Shown in pieces: positions 35,898 through 44,982 of a stretch of 64,000 nt of DNA. The notes under the pieces were generated by a model. It saw nothing but the letters and a program-made list of their open reading frames with translations, ran no database searches and was not told the origin of the DNA. The number at the start of each line of letters is the position of its first letter. Within the stretch, counting starts at the first letter, position 1. This DNA is from DASXAI01 sp963728985 (lineage in GTDB: Bacteria; Actinomycetota; Acidimicrobiia; Acidimicrobiales; Ilumatobacteraceae), in contig CAVSME010000003.1 in assembly GCA_963728985.1 (NCBI GenBank), positions 868,001 through 932,000 of the forward strand, given 5' to 3'. The position numbers and the translations under genes are program-made.

Positions 35898-38183
35898 GTG
35901 CGAGGGGGAGGGGCGCTGCTGGGTTTGACGATCGCGGCCGTCCTCGCGCTGGCGTCGGCCGCTGGTGCCCAGTCACCGGATGATGTGCTGCTCGACGACG
36001 TCGGGCCCGGCTGGGAGCGCACCGACTGCCGCCCCACCACGCCGTCCGACTCGGCCTCGGTGTGCTTCACCGCCTCCTCCGACGCCCGATTCCTCGAGAT
36101 CACCGCCAACCTGGTCCCGGCAGGGATCGACCCTCGCACCCTGGCCGACCAGCTGGCCGCTTCCTACGCGGGGACACCGACGTTCCCGACCACGGGGCTG
36201 GACGCCGCCCACGGCTTCACCCTGTCGGCCGCTGGTGCCGACGCCTACACCCTCGTGCTGGCCGGATCGCGCCATGTGTTCAACATCGGCTTCATCCCCA
36301 ACCAGCCGCCGGCGCCGGCCATCGCCTTCCTGATCGACGTCGGCCGCCGCCAGCAGCAGCGTGATGGCGGGCCGCCGCCCGTGTCGACGGCGCCAGTGGA
36401 TGCAACCGAGTCCGATGCGCTCGAACGACTGCTCGTCAGCCTGCCCCCGAGCTCGGGATTCGTGGAGGTCGACACCACGACCCAACGCCAGACGCATGAC
36501 GAGCTCCGCGCCGTGGCTCGGAACCAGCGGGTGATCGACCTGCTGAACGACGAGCCCGTGACCACCCGCATCTTCCGGTCGACGGCCAACTCCATCCTCG
36601 TCGTGTCCGTCACCGAGCACCCCTATGACGAGTTCGCCGCCACTGAGCTCGGCGCGTTCGAGACCGCCCACGGCCTTGTCGGGGTGCACGACCTGCCTGG
36701 CGTGCGGGACGGCCTCGCCTTCGGGCTGGGCGCTGATCAGCAGGGGGCGGCCTTCCGCCGTGGGAGCTACTCGGTCATGGTCGTGCTCGCCGCGCCGGGC
36801 GCCGACGCCAGCGACATCGGCCGGGTCGTCGCCCAGATCGCGGCGCTGCAAGCGGAGCGCCTGCCGCCCGGACCCACCGGGCCGTACACGTTCCCGTCGC
36901 TCGGCCAGTCGCTGGTGCTCGCCCTCGCCCTGACGACCCTGGTGTCGCTGACGGCGGTCGGCGCCAGCCGGGTGGGCGCCCTCCGGCGGCGTCGCGCCGC
37001 GGCGTTCGCGCCGAGCGCCACCGCGCACCGGCCCGCGCCCGGTGATGCGGTCGACGTCGACGGGCCCGCCGCCGTGCTGCGACGCCGGGGGTACGTGGTG
37101 CTGGCCATTCAGATCGTCGCCGTCGACGCGGTCGTGGTCGGCGTGCTCATCGCGCTCGGAGCGATCGATCTGCCGCAGTGGCAGGGGCTGGCCCTGGCGA
37201 CGATCGGCCTGGTCGGCGCGCTGATCGTGACCGGCGTGGCCGGGCGCCGCGAGTTGGCCGCGTTCGGCGGCGGCGGTGCGCCCCGGCGCGGGCGCTGGCG
37301 CACGCCGCTCGGCGCCGCCGCCGGCGTGGCGGCGTTCGGTGTGCTGGTCGCCGGCGTCACGCTGGCCGCCGGCGGCTTGGCCGACCTCGTCTTCGGCCCG
37401 TCGATCGGTGGGCTCGAGCGGGCGGCGGCGCTCCACATCGCGCCGAGCGACCTCCGCACCATCACGCTCGTCGTCGGCCTCGTCCTCCTCGTCGTCGGCG
37501 GCGTGGCCGTCCGCCTGGCCCGCATGTGGTCCCGATCCAACGCCACCCGGCTGCGCCAGCTCGACCGCCGGCCGCCCATCGTCTACCTCCGGTCGTTCAA
37601 GGACGACGCGCTACCGCTGCCGACGGTCGTGTCGGCGCGGCGGCCGTTCCTCGAGCTCTTCGCGCCGCGGGCCTCCGATCCGTTCGAGGAAGCGGTGGCG
37701 TGGGAGCTGGCGCCCTACGGTCCGGTGGTGGCCATCGGCCGCCCCGGCCGGTCGCTGGCGTCGCTCGGGGCCGCGAGAGACCATCTCAGTGATGACGAAT
37801 GGCGCGACGGCGTGACCGGCTGGATGGCGGCGGCGCGGGCCGTCGTCATGGCCATCGGCTCGACGCGCGGTGTCCAGTGGGAGATCGCCACGCTGGCGAC
37901 CCACGGTCACCTGGACAAGACCGTCTTCTTGTTCCCACCGACCGATGTCGTCACCCACCAGGAACGGTGGCGGTTCACCGCGCGTGCGCTGCGCGACGCC
38001 GGCATGCTCGTGCCTCCGCTCCCCGGCGATCCGGATCGGGCGTTGACCGCCGTGCTCGACGCCCACGGCCAGTGGCATGTTGCAACCGCAACCGTTCGCG
38101 ACGAAGCGACCTACCGCGTGGCTGTCGACATGGCGATGGCCGCGGTGGCGCCGCCCACGGAGGCGGCCCCGTCGACGGTGTGA
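35898..38183 (+). CDS. Multi-domain membrane protein with TIR-like C-terminal domain
   Basis: 761 residues. A signal peptide (to about 24) precedes an extracytoplasmic region to about 330. Five or so membrane spans (about 335-560) follow, then a cytoplasmic Rossmann-like domain from about 565: PIVYLRSFKDDALPLP, FEEAVAWELAPYGPVVAIGRPG, then VVMAIGSTRGVQWEIATLA and KTVFLFPP. The last block recalls TIR-like or SLOG-like domains (RSF-D, GRPG, W-E). That is inference; the fold is not verified. GTG start. It sits at the left edge of the phosphorylation island. Confidence 0.6.
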   Translation: MRGGGALLGLTIAAVLALASAAGAQSPDDVLLDDVGPGWERTDCRPTTPSDSASVCFTASSDARFLEITANLVPAGIDPRTLADQLAASYAGTPTFPTTGLDAAHGFTLSAAGADAYTLVLAGSRHVFNIGFIPNQPPAPAIAFLIDVGRRQQQRDGGPPPVSTAPVDATESDALERLLVSLPPSSGFVEVDTTTQRQTHDELRAVARNQRVIDLLNDEPVTTRIFRSTANSILVVSVTEHPYDEFAATELGAFETAHGLVGVHDLPGVRDGLAFGLGADQQGAAFRRGSYSVMVVLAAPGADASDIGRVVAQIAALQAERLPPGPTGPYTFPSLGQSLVLALALTTLVSLTAVGASRVGALRRRRAAAFAPSATAHRPAPGDAVDVDGPAAVLRRRGYVVLAIQIVAVDAVVVGVLIALGAIDLPQWQGLALATIGLVGALIVTGVAGRRELAAFGGGGAPRRGRWRTPLGAAAGVAAFGVLVAGVTLAAGGLADLVFGPSIGGLERAAALHIAPSDLRTITLVVGLVLLVVGGVAVRLARMWSRSNATRLRQLDRRPPIVYLRSFKDDALPLPTVVSARRPFLELFAPRASDPFEEAVAWELAPYGPVVAIGRPGRSLASLGAARDHLSDDEWRDGVTGWMAAARAVVMAIGSTRGVQWEIATLATHGHLDKTVFLFPPTDVVTHQERWRFTARALRDAGMLVPPLPGDPDRALTAVLDAHGQWHVATATVRDEATYRVAVDMAMAAVAPPTEAAPSTV

Positions 38184-38187
38184 GCGA

Positions 38188-39738
38188 TCAACCCATCTGC
38201 ATGCCGTCGCCGTGCAGCACGCCGAAGACGACCCGGCGGTTCATCTCCCGACCCTCCGGCGTCTCGTTCGTGGCGACCGGGTCCGACTCGCCGAACCCGG
38301 TGGCCTTCACCTGCGTCGGGGCGACCCCGCGGGCGATGAGCTCGTCCATGACCCGGTCGGCGCGAGCCATGCTCAACTGGAGGTTGGACTCGTCGGAGCC
38401 GACGCTGTCGGTGTAGCCCTTGATCTCGACCACCAGCTCCGGATAGTTCTGGAACCGCTTGATCACCTGGTCGGAGATGTAGTCGAGGGTGGGGCCGGCG
38501 CTCGGCTCCAGCTCGGCGCTGGCCTCGGCGAACGGCACCTGCTTCTTGGCCGCCAAGCGGTCCAGCATCAGTTGGAGGTCGTGGACGTGCAGCTCACCCG
38601 CCATCTCGTGCTGGGCCACATGCGAATCCACCTTGGCGCCCTGGGCCCGCAGACCGTCGATGATCATCATGAGCTCCGTTCTGGCGACCTCGTCGATGAA
38701 GGCGCCCGACACGCACACACTGTCGCCCGCCAGCGTGGCCGTGCCGTCCACCAGGTTCTCGTCGAGCCCCGGTAGCACCTGCGTGAACGTGGCCACCCCG
38801 GCTGCGCTCGGAGCCGATGCACTCACCATCACACCTTGGTCGAGCGGGTGGCGCAGTGGTACGGCCGCCCGCACGGCCGCCTTCTGTGCCTCGTCGGCGA
38901 CGCTGCCGGCGAGCACGACAGCGGACTCGGTGATCGTGGCCTTGAGGCCGCTCATGCCGGGATCCGCACAGGCACCCATGTCGGGCGTGCCACCGTGGGT
39001 CGCCATCGGGTCCGTCGTGGTAGGGCTCGGCGTGGTCGTTCCCATGTCCATCGTCGTGGTCGTCGGCATCGCCATCGTCGTGGTGGTGACCATCTCCATC
39101 GTCGTCGTGGTCGACGGCGCCGCCGTCGTGACCGGGCTGTCCGACGTGGCGGGACCAGGGCCAGCGGTGTTCCCGCTGTCGCCTTGGCGCACGGCGATGG
39201 CCACGACCACGACGGCCAGCACCACCACCACGATCGCCGCCGCCACCACGCTGCCGAGCACCCGGCGGCGGCGCTCCGGCGGGGGACCGACGGCAACGCC
39301 GACCGGGACCACCGGAGCACCGGATTCCACCGGTTGACCGACGGGAGGCGCGAACCCGCCCGCCGGGACCACGGCGGCGGGTTCGCCGAGCACCGTCGGC
39401 GCCGCACCCTCCGGTGCGGTGACCGTGGCGGCGCCGGCGCCGGCGGTGACCGCGGCGGCCCACGCCCCGACGGCCCATGCCGCCAACTCGGCCGACATGC
39501 CGCCTTCCTCGAGCCGCATACGCACCTCGGGCGCCGCCGCGCCACCCGCCAGTTGCGCCGCCACGCCGGCATCGGCCGCCACCGACAGCGCATTCACCTC
39601 GGCCTGCGCCGGTCGGGCCTCCGTCCCCAGTACGTCGTTCAGCAACGCTCGGACGCGAGCCCCCGACAGGTTCGCCCCGAAGTCACCGACGACGGTGGCG
39701 AGTGCTCCCGCCACCTCCTCACGTCGTCCGCCCGCCAT
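38188..39738 (-). CDS. OmpA-domain membrane protein with BON-like and Met-rich regions
   Basis: 516 residues. An N-terminal helical domain (about 1-95; LLNDVLGTEARPAQAEVNAL) and one membrane span (about 165-185) come first. A Thr/Met linker with repeated MEM, MAM and MDM follows, then two BON/phospholipid-binding-like repeats (about 255-390). The OmpA peptidoglycan-binding domain (about 400-510) has VEIKGYTDSVGSDESN and LSMARADRVMDELIARGV. It tethers the membrane to the wall. The Met-rich linker could bind copper or silver. Convergent with the TIR-like gene. Confidence 0.82.
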   Translation of the reverse strand: MAGGRREEVAGALATVVGDFGANLSGARVRALLNDVLGTEARPAQAEVNALSVAADAGVAAQLAGGAAAPEVRMRLEEGGMSAELAAWAVGAWAAAVTAGAGAATVTAPEGAAPTVLGEPAAVVPAGGFAPPVGQPVESGAPVVPVGVAVGPPPERRRRVLGSVVAAAIVVVVLAVVVVAIAVRQGDSGNTAGPGPATSDSPVTTAAPSTTTTMEMVTTTTMAMPTTTTMDMGTTTPSPTTTDPMATHGGTPDMGACADPGMSGLKATITESAVVLAGSVADEAQKAAVRAAVPLRHPLDQGVMVSASAPSAAGVATFTQVLPGLDENLVDGTATLAGDSVCVSGAFIDEVARTELMMIIDGLRAQGAKVDSHVAQHEMAGELHVHDLQLMLDRLAAKKQVPFAEASAELEPSAGPTLDYISDQVIKRFQNYPELVVEIKGYTDSVGSDESNLQLSMARADRVMDELIARGVAPTQVKATGFGESDPVATNETPEGREMNRRVVFGVLHGDGMQMG

Positions 39739-39767
39739 GCCCCTCTCCCCCCTTGTTCGCCGAGCTT

Positions 39768-40455
39768 CTACCAGGTGAGCTCGGCCTGACCAATCTGCTC
39801 GCTCGCCACCGGGCCGTACCGCCGAGTGGACGGCACCGCATTCGACGCGATCTGCGACGCCTGCACCGACGCGAGGCGGATGAGCCGCACGAGCTGTTCG
39901 GGATTCGTCGCCGTCAGCGGCGCGACGGACCCGGGCCCGATGAAGCGCTGCAAGACCTCACGGTCGAACTCACGACCGATCCCGACCGCCAGGCGCACCG
40001 AGCGGCTCCCCCACGGCATCGCCATCAGGCGCTCCAGCTCGGGTAGGTAGTCGTCGGTCGGCATGCCGTCGGACACGAGGAGCAGCGCGGGCGCGAGGGC
40101 CCGCTCCTCGATCTTCGTCCCCTCGAGCTCGTCGCGCAGCAAGGCGATGGCCGCCCCGAGATCGGTGTAGCCCCCCGCCGCCAGAATCTTCCCACTCCAG
40201 CTGGTCGACCGGCGTGGGCCGGGCGACGTGCCAGCGCACGCCGGACGAGAACGCGATGGCGCGCACGAGAAGCTCGGCGTGCGGGTTCTCGTCGGCGACC
40301 GCCACGAGATGTGGCAGCGCCTCACGCACGGCGTTGTTCAACGCTTGGATCTTCCCGTCGCCCGCCATCGACCCCGAGCAGTCGGCCACGATGATGAAGT
40401 GGAGGGGCCGACGCGCCAGCACCGAGCCTGGGCGCTCCAAGAGCTCGGGATCCAC
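39768..40455 (-). pseudogene. vWA-domain (TerY-like) protein with an apparent frameshift
   Basis: Two frames together give a complete von Willebrand A domain. The upstream frame has LHFIIVADCSGSMAGDGKIQALNNA (MIDAS DXSXS). The downstream frame has AAGGYTDLGAAIALL (MIDAS Thr), LLLVSDGMPTDDY (MIDAS Asp) and a C-terminus to QAELTW. They join near 40170-40200, where a run of six C (40171-40176) or the GGG further along could hold an indel. The start is uncertain: GTG at 40453-40455, or a longer ATG frame that would overlap the divergent kinase. Confidence 0.75.
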
Positions 40456-40543
40456 ACTGGCGACGATCGACGCGGCGCCGCACCGGAGGTCGGCGAGGTC
40501 GGCGCCGCGGTCGATCGATAATGTCCCGGCGGAAGGGGGCGCG

Positions 40544-41848
40544 GTGCTCGGCGAGTTGTTCCCAACGGGACGAGAGCTGGATTTGCGGGGCTCTCGCCGC
40601 CGATGCCACATCGCCCGCTTCCTCGGCGAGGGCAGCCAAGGCGTCGTCTATGCCGTGACGTTCCCGGACGGCGACGTCGACGCCGCGCTGAAGTGGTACC
40701 ACCCGCACACGGCCACCTTCGTCCAGCGCCAGGCCGTGCTCGACCTGATCGAGCGGGGACCGCCCGACGATCGCTTCCTCTGGCCCTCTGAGCTGGTGGA
40801 ACTGGCCGACTTCCCTGGCTTCGGGTACTTGATGCCGCTGCGTCCGGCCCACTACATCGGCCTGGGCGAGGTGCTGAAGGGCAAGGTGTCCAGCTCCTAC
40901 AGCTTCGTGTGCACGCTCGGTCGCGAACTGGCCGATGTGTTCCTCGCGTTGCACAGCGAGGGCCTGTGCTATCGCGACATCAATTTCTCCAACATCTCGA
41001 TCGATCCCGCGCTCGGCCGACCCCTCATCGGGGATACCGACAATGTCGGGATCGACGGCGCCAGCCGCTCGGCCGTGCTCGGGTCGCGACGGTTCATGGC
41101 GCCCGAGATCGTGCGGGGCGACGCCAGCCCGTCGACAGCGACCGACCTCTTCTCCCTCGCCGTGCTCCTCTTCTATCTGCTGATGACCGGCCACCCGCTG
41201 ATCGGCCGGCGTGAGCTCGACCATCCGTGTTGGGACGACGTCGCAGAGCGCGAGATGTTCGGGAGATCACCGGTGTTCGTCTTCGATCCGGCCGACCCAT
41301 CGAACGCGCCGGTGCCCGGCCTCCACGACGCCGTCATCACCAACTGGCCCTTGCATCCGCAGTTCGTCCAGAAGCTCTTCGTCCAGACCTTCACCGGCGG
41401 CCTGGCCGAGCCCCGCACACGGGCGCGCGAGAGCGTGTGGCGATCGGCGCTGGCCCGGTTGGGCGACAGCGTCAGCCAGTGCGCCTTCTGCGGCAAGGAG
41501 AACCTCTTCGACGAGCACCAACCGCAGCGCCCATGCTGGGCGTGCGGGCGCCTACCAGAGGTGCCGCTGCGCCTCCAGTTCGACCGGTCCTACGTGGTGC
41601 TCACCGAGACCACGCGGCTGTACCGGCACCACCTCCAAGGCGACTACGACTTCACGAACGTGGTGGCCGAGGTGACGCCCCATCCCACGAAGCCCGACGT
41701 CTGGGGCATCCGCAACGCGAGCGACTCGCCCTGGCGGGTCGTGCTCGCCGACGGCGCCGAGCATCAGGTCGAGGCGGGCAAGACGATCGTGCTCGTTTCG
41801 GGCGCGACGATCCACTTCGGCGGCTGTACGGCCACGATCACCCGCTGA
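40544..41848 (+). CDS. Ser/Thr protein kinase with C-terminal zinc ribbon
   Basis: 434 residues. The kinase domain (about 20-265) has a glycine loop LGEGSQGVVY, the Lys in AALKWYHP, YRDINFSN (HRD changed to YRD; Asp and Asn kept), GDTDN (DFG changed to DTD) and the APE-like MAPEIVRG. A four-cysteine zinc ribbon (CAFCGKE..CWACGRLP, about 307-330) and a beta-rich tail (about 335-434) follow. It is divergent from a vWA gene, and a PP2C gene lies 2.2 kb downstream, as in TerY-P triads. GTG start, preceded by GGAAGGGGG. Confidence 0.85.
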   Translation: MLGELFPTGRELDLRGSRRRCHIARFLGEGSQGVVYAVTFPDGDVDAALKWYHPHTATFVQRQAVLDLIERGPPDDRFLWPSELVELADFPGFGYLMPLRPAHYIGLGEVLKGKVSSSYSFVCTLGRELADVFLALHSEGLCYRDINFSNISIDPALGRPLIGDTDNVGIDGASRSAVLGSRRFMAPEIVRGDASPSTATDLFSLAVLLFYLLMTGHPLIGRRELDHPCWDDVAEREMFGRSPVFVFDPADPSNAPVPGLHDAVITNWPLHPQFVQKLFVQTFTGGLAEPRTRARESVWRSALARLGDSVSQCAFCGKENLFDEHQPQRPCWACGRLPEVPLRLQFDRSYVVLTETTRLYRHHLQGDYDFTNVVAEVTPHPTKPDVWGIRNASDSPWRVVLADGAEHQVEAGKTIVLVSGATIHFGGCTATITR

Positions 41849-41884
41849 AAGCAGTGCTTCAACCGATCTTGTGACGGCCTTCAG

Positions 41885-41904
41885 CGACACGGCGGAACGT
41901 GTCG
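41885..41904. promoter_or_regulatory. Inverted repeat before the metallopeptidase gene
   Basis: CGACACG (41885-41891) and CGTGTCG (41898-41904), spacer six bases, 40 bases before the peptidase start. It could be an operator or a weak terminator of the kinase gene. Confidence 0.35.
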
Positions 41905-41943
41905 TTCGACGGAGACACCGTCCACCAGATCGGAGGCATTCCC

Positions 41944-42804
41944 ATGCGTACTCGTCGATTCTTCATCTCCGGTGCCGCCCTGCTCGGCGTGATCGCAGGG
42001 GGCACCGCCTTCGCCAGCGCCACCGGCGGCAGCACCACGCCGGCGACCACGGCACCCACGCAGCCGTCGGCGACCACGGCGGCCGGCACCAGCAGCACGA
42101 GGGCTCCCCGCACCACAGCCCACCTCCAGGCGGTGCTCGGTCACGAGGGTGCCGCCGGCATCCAACGGGCGCTGCACGCGCCGGACCAGACGGGCGAAGG
42201 GCAGTGGGCGTCCATGCCCCAGTTCCTGCAGTACGTCGTCGACGACGCCAAGCTGGTATGGAACTGGTACTACCAGCACGACGGTCTCGACATGGTCAGC
42301 GACGTGAACACCGTGTTCGTCGGCCCCGGCGACACCGTGCCCACGGGCTGCTCGGGCGCCGCCGACGACGATGCCTTCTTCTACTGCCCGGCTGATGACA
42401 CCATCTACATCTCGCAAGAGAAGGCGGCCCGGAAGTGGAACGGCACCGACGGCTACGACGGCGAGCAGAACCGGGGAGGCGACTACGCCGTCGCCGTGGC
42501 GGTCGCCCACGAGTACGGCCACAACGTCCAGAACGAGCTCAACCTGCCGATGGACCCCAACTTCGTGATGCCGTCCGAGCTGCAGGCCGACTGCCTGGCG
42601 GGGGCCTTCACCCGCATCGCCGAGATCCAGGGGATCCTGGACACCACTGACGTCGAAGAAGGTTCCCAGGCTCGTTACGACGTCGGCGACTACAGCACCG
42701 ACCCGAGCCAGCATCACGGCACCCCCGAAGAGCGCGCCGAGGCGTTCTCGATGGGCTACGACAACGACGTACCCGCCGTCTGCTCGGTCTACAACCCTGC
42801 TTGA
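41944..42804 (+). CDS. Secreted neutral zinc metallopeptidase (YpfJ-like)
   Basis: 286 residues: a signal peptide (RRFFISGAALLGVIAGGTAFA), a Thr-rich linker and a peptidase domain with AHEYGHNVQ, i.e. zinc ligands H189 and H193 with catalytic E190, and a downstream ELQADCLAGAF containing a third ligand. ATG 41944 has GGAGGC eight bases upstream, so the longer frame from 41899 was rejected. Position inside the kinase/phosphatase island suggests an exported effector, but that is inference. Confidence 0.87.
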   Translation: MRTRRFFISGAALLGVIAGGTAFASATGGSTTPATTAPTQPSATTAAGTSSTRAPRTTAHLQAVLGHEGAAGIQRALHAPDQTGEGQWASMPQFLQYVVDDAKLVWNWYYQHDGLDMVSDVNTVFVGPGDTVPTGCSGAADDDAFFYCPADDTIYISQEKAARKWNGTDGYDGEQNRGGDYAVAVAVAHEYGHNVQNELNLPMDPNFVMPSELQADCLAGAFTRIAEIQGILDTTDVEEGSQARYDVGDYSTDPSQHHGTPEERAEAFSMGYDNDVPAVCSVYNPA

Positions 42805-42823
42805 TCCAGACTCACGAGCCATC

Positions 42824-42852
42824 AGCGGAGCAGGCCATCGGCCTGCTCCGCT
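42824..42852. terminator. Strong bidirectional terminator hairpin
   Basis: AGCGGAGCAGGCC, loop ATC, GGCCTGCTCCGCT: a 13-pair perfect stem between the convergent metallopeptidase and EmbR-like genes. Confidence 0.75.
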
Positions 42853-42858
42853 GGCGCG

Positions 42859-43968
42859 TCACGCCTCCACGAACTGCAGCACCGTCGTGCCGATCGCGAT
42901 CTCGTCGCCGGGCTGCAGCACGACGGGTCCGGACACCCGCTCGCCGTTGTGGCGGGTGCCGTTCGTGGAGCCGGCGTCTACCAGCTCGTAGCCGTTGATC
43001 GACCGGCGGATCACGGCGTGGGTGCGGCTCGCCCGGTCGTCGCTGAGCACGATGGTCTGGTCGGCGCGCCGCCCGATCGTCGTGACGGCGGCCGTCAGTG
43101 CGACGCGGCGGTCGCCCAGCACGAGACACGCCGGCGCGGCGAGGCTCGACCCGAGGATCGTGGAGAGCGCCGTCTCGGACGCGCCATCGGTCGGTGCCGC
43201 CAGCTCCGGCGCCTGGCGCAGGATGAGGTCCTCGATGCGGCGCAGTTGGGGTCCCGGGTCGATGCCCAGCTCGTCCACCAGCAGACGCCGCCCCTCCTGG
43301 AAGCAGGCCAACGCGTCGGCCTGGCGGCCGCTCCGGTACAGCGCCACCATCATCAGCCCCCGCAGACGCTCGTCAAGGGCGTTGGCGGTGAGGAGGGCAC
43401 TGGCCCGATCGAGGACGTCGCGATGGCGGCCGAGGTCGATCTCCAGCTCCAGGAGGTCGACCTGCGCTGTCAGGCGAGCGCGGTTGAGACTCGTGGTCGC
43501 CGACCCGAGACCCTCCTCGTCGGCCAGGTCGGCCAGTGCCCGCCCCCGCCACAGCGCGAGTGCCTCGGTGAGCTCGGCGACGGCCCGGCGCGGATGGCTC
43601 TCCTGGACCGAGCGGCGCGCGCTCGTCGTGAGGCGCTCGAACGCGGCGAGGTCGAGCACGTCGGCGCTGAGATCGATCAGGTAGCCGGGACGGCGGGTCT
43701 GGATGACATCGGCACCGACGACGGCGGCGACCGGTTCGAGGGCGCGGCGGAGGTTGGACACGTACACCTGCACGAGGTTGCGGGTGCCGTCGCCGGCGCT
43801 GTCGCCCCACACGATGTCGATGATCCGGTTGAGGGGGACGACATGACCGTTGTCGAGAAGCAGCACGGCGAGCACGGCGCGCTGCTTGGGTCCGCCCAGG
43901 GCCAACGATGACCCGCCGACGGCGATCTCGAGTGGGCCGAGAACCCGAACGGCGACGGATTCGTGCAC
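42859..43968 (-). CDS. EmbR-like SARP transcriptional activator with FHA domain
   Basis: 369 residues: an OmpR-type winged helix (about 5-95: VLGPLEIAVGG, GGPKQRAVLAVLLL, YVSNLRRAL), the bacterial transcriptional activator domain (about 100-250) and a C-terminal FHA domain (about 270-365: TTIGRRADQTIVLSD, SRTHAVIRR, DAGSTNGTRHN). This is the EmbR layout, in which kinase phosphorylation docks at the FHA domain. The GTG (43966-43968) begins VHESVAVRVLGP. Divergent from PP2C across 89 bases. Confidence 0.9.
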   Translation of the reverse strand: MHESVAVRVLGPLEIAVGGSSLALGGPKQRAVLAVLLLDNGHVVPLNRIIDIVWGDSAGDGTRNLVQVYVSNLRRALEPVAAVVGADVIQTRRPGYLIDLSADVLDLAAFERLTTSARRSVQESHPRRAVAELTEALALWRGRALADLADEEGLGSATTSLNRARLTAQVDLLELEIDLGRHRDVLDRASALLTANALDERLRGLMMVALYRSGRQADALACFQEGRRLLVDELGIDPGPQLRRIEDLILRQAPELAAPTDGASETALSTILGSSLAAPACLVLGDRRVALTAAVTTIGRRADQTIVLSDDRASRTHAVIRRSINGYELVDAGSTNGTRHNGERVSGPVVLQPGDEIAIGTTVLQFVEA

Positions 43969-44057
43969 TGCCTGATCTCCCCCCGCCCGTCGACGTCTCC
44001 CCCGGTGGTGACGACAACCTAATGTCTCGGCCGACACCGGCGAAGGAGCGGCGCCTG

Positions 44058-44876
44058 ATGGAGGGCGGTCTCGAGGAGTGGTGCTGGGCGGCGGCATCGG
44101 CTCGGGGAAGTCAGCACGATCGCCGGGGGCTTCCGAACCAGGACGCCGTCGCCGTTTCGGCCGTCGACGGCGTGCCCGGCGCCCTCGTGGCCGCCGTCGC
44201 CGACGGCCACGGCGGAGATCGGTACGTGCGCAGCGATGTAGGCGCCCACTATGCCGTCGAGGTCGCGTCGGACGCGGCGACCGCGCTGCTCTCCGTGGGC
44301 GCCACCCTGCAGGACGCGACCGGCGGCACGCTGCGAACGTCGATCGTGGCGCGGTGGCGCCAGCGGGTCGAGCGCGACGCCGCCGCCCGACCCTTCGACG
44401 ACGCCGAGCGTGAGCGGGCGGGCACGGCCTTGGGCGACGAGGCCGAAGTCGCGTACGGCGCCACGTTGCTGCTGGTTCTCGCCACCGCCGACGGTCTGGC
44501 GCTCCTCCAGCTCGGCGACGGCGACATCGTGGTGGCCACGGCGGCCGGGACGGTGCTCAGCCCGATCCCGAGCGACGACCGGCTGGTCGCCGGCATGACC
44601 ACCAGCCTGTGCCTGCCCAGCGCTGTCGACGACTTCCGGACCGCCGTGGTACCGGCGGGCGAGCACCCTGACCTGGTGCTGGTCGCCACCGACGGCTACG
44701 GGAACAGCTTCGCCTCGGCCGACTGGCGCGACGCGGTGATGGGCGATCTCCGCCGGGTCATCGGCACCGGCGGGTTGGCCGCCGTCGAGCGCAACCTCCC
44801 GGCGTGGGCGGCACAGTCGGCCGAGGCCGCCGGCGACGACGTCACCGTGGCCGTGCTCCGGCGATCGCCGCGCTGA
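44058..44876 (+). CDS. PP2C-family Ser/Thr protein phosphatase
   Basis: 272 residues with metal ligands in VADGHGGDRYV, ATDGYGNSF and GDDVTVAVL. It should reverse the action of the kinase at 40544-41848. ATG at 44058 is preceded by AAGGAG (9 bases), better than the ATG at 44022. Some PP2C motifs are altered (NQDAV present, no RxxNxD form). It completes the vWA-kinase-PP2C set. Confidence 0.87.
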   Translation: MEGGLEEWCWAAASARGSQHDRRGLPNQDAVAVSAVDGVPGALVAAVADGHGGDRYVRSDVGAHYAVEVASDAATALLSVGATLQDATGGTLRTSIVARWRQRVERDAAARPFDDAERERAGTALGDEAEVAYGATLLLVLATADGLALLQLGDGDIVVATAAGTVLSPIPSDDRLVAGMTTSLCLPSAVDDFRTAVVPAGEHPDLVLVATDGYGNSFASADWRDAVMGDLRRVIGTGGLAAVERNLPAWAAQSAEAAGDDVTVAVLRRSPR

Positions 44877-44892
44877 ACCCCTCGCGGCTTCA

Positions 44893-44926
44893 GCCGACCT
44901 TCCGCCGATCTTCAACGCCGACCTTC
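44893..44926 (+). repeat. Three direct repeats, candidate SARP-binding site
   Basis: GCCGACCTTC (44893), GCCGATCTTC (44904) and GCCGACCTTC (44917): spacing 11 and 13 bases, i.e. about one helical turn, 57 bases before the double-FHA protease. SARP activators bind direct repeats with helical spacing, and an EmbR-like SARP is encoded nearby. Confidence 0.5.
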
Positions 44927-44982
44927 AGGGTGGGGTCAGACGGTCCTGGACAGCCAGGCCGCTCGACCAGGGGAGGTCAGCC

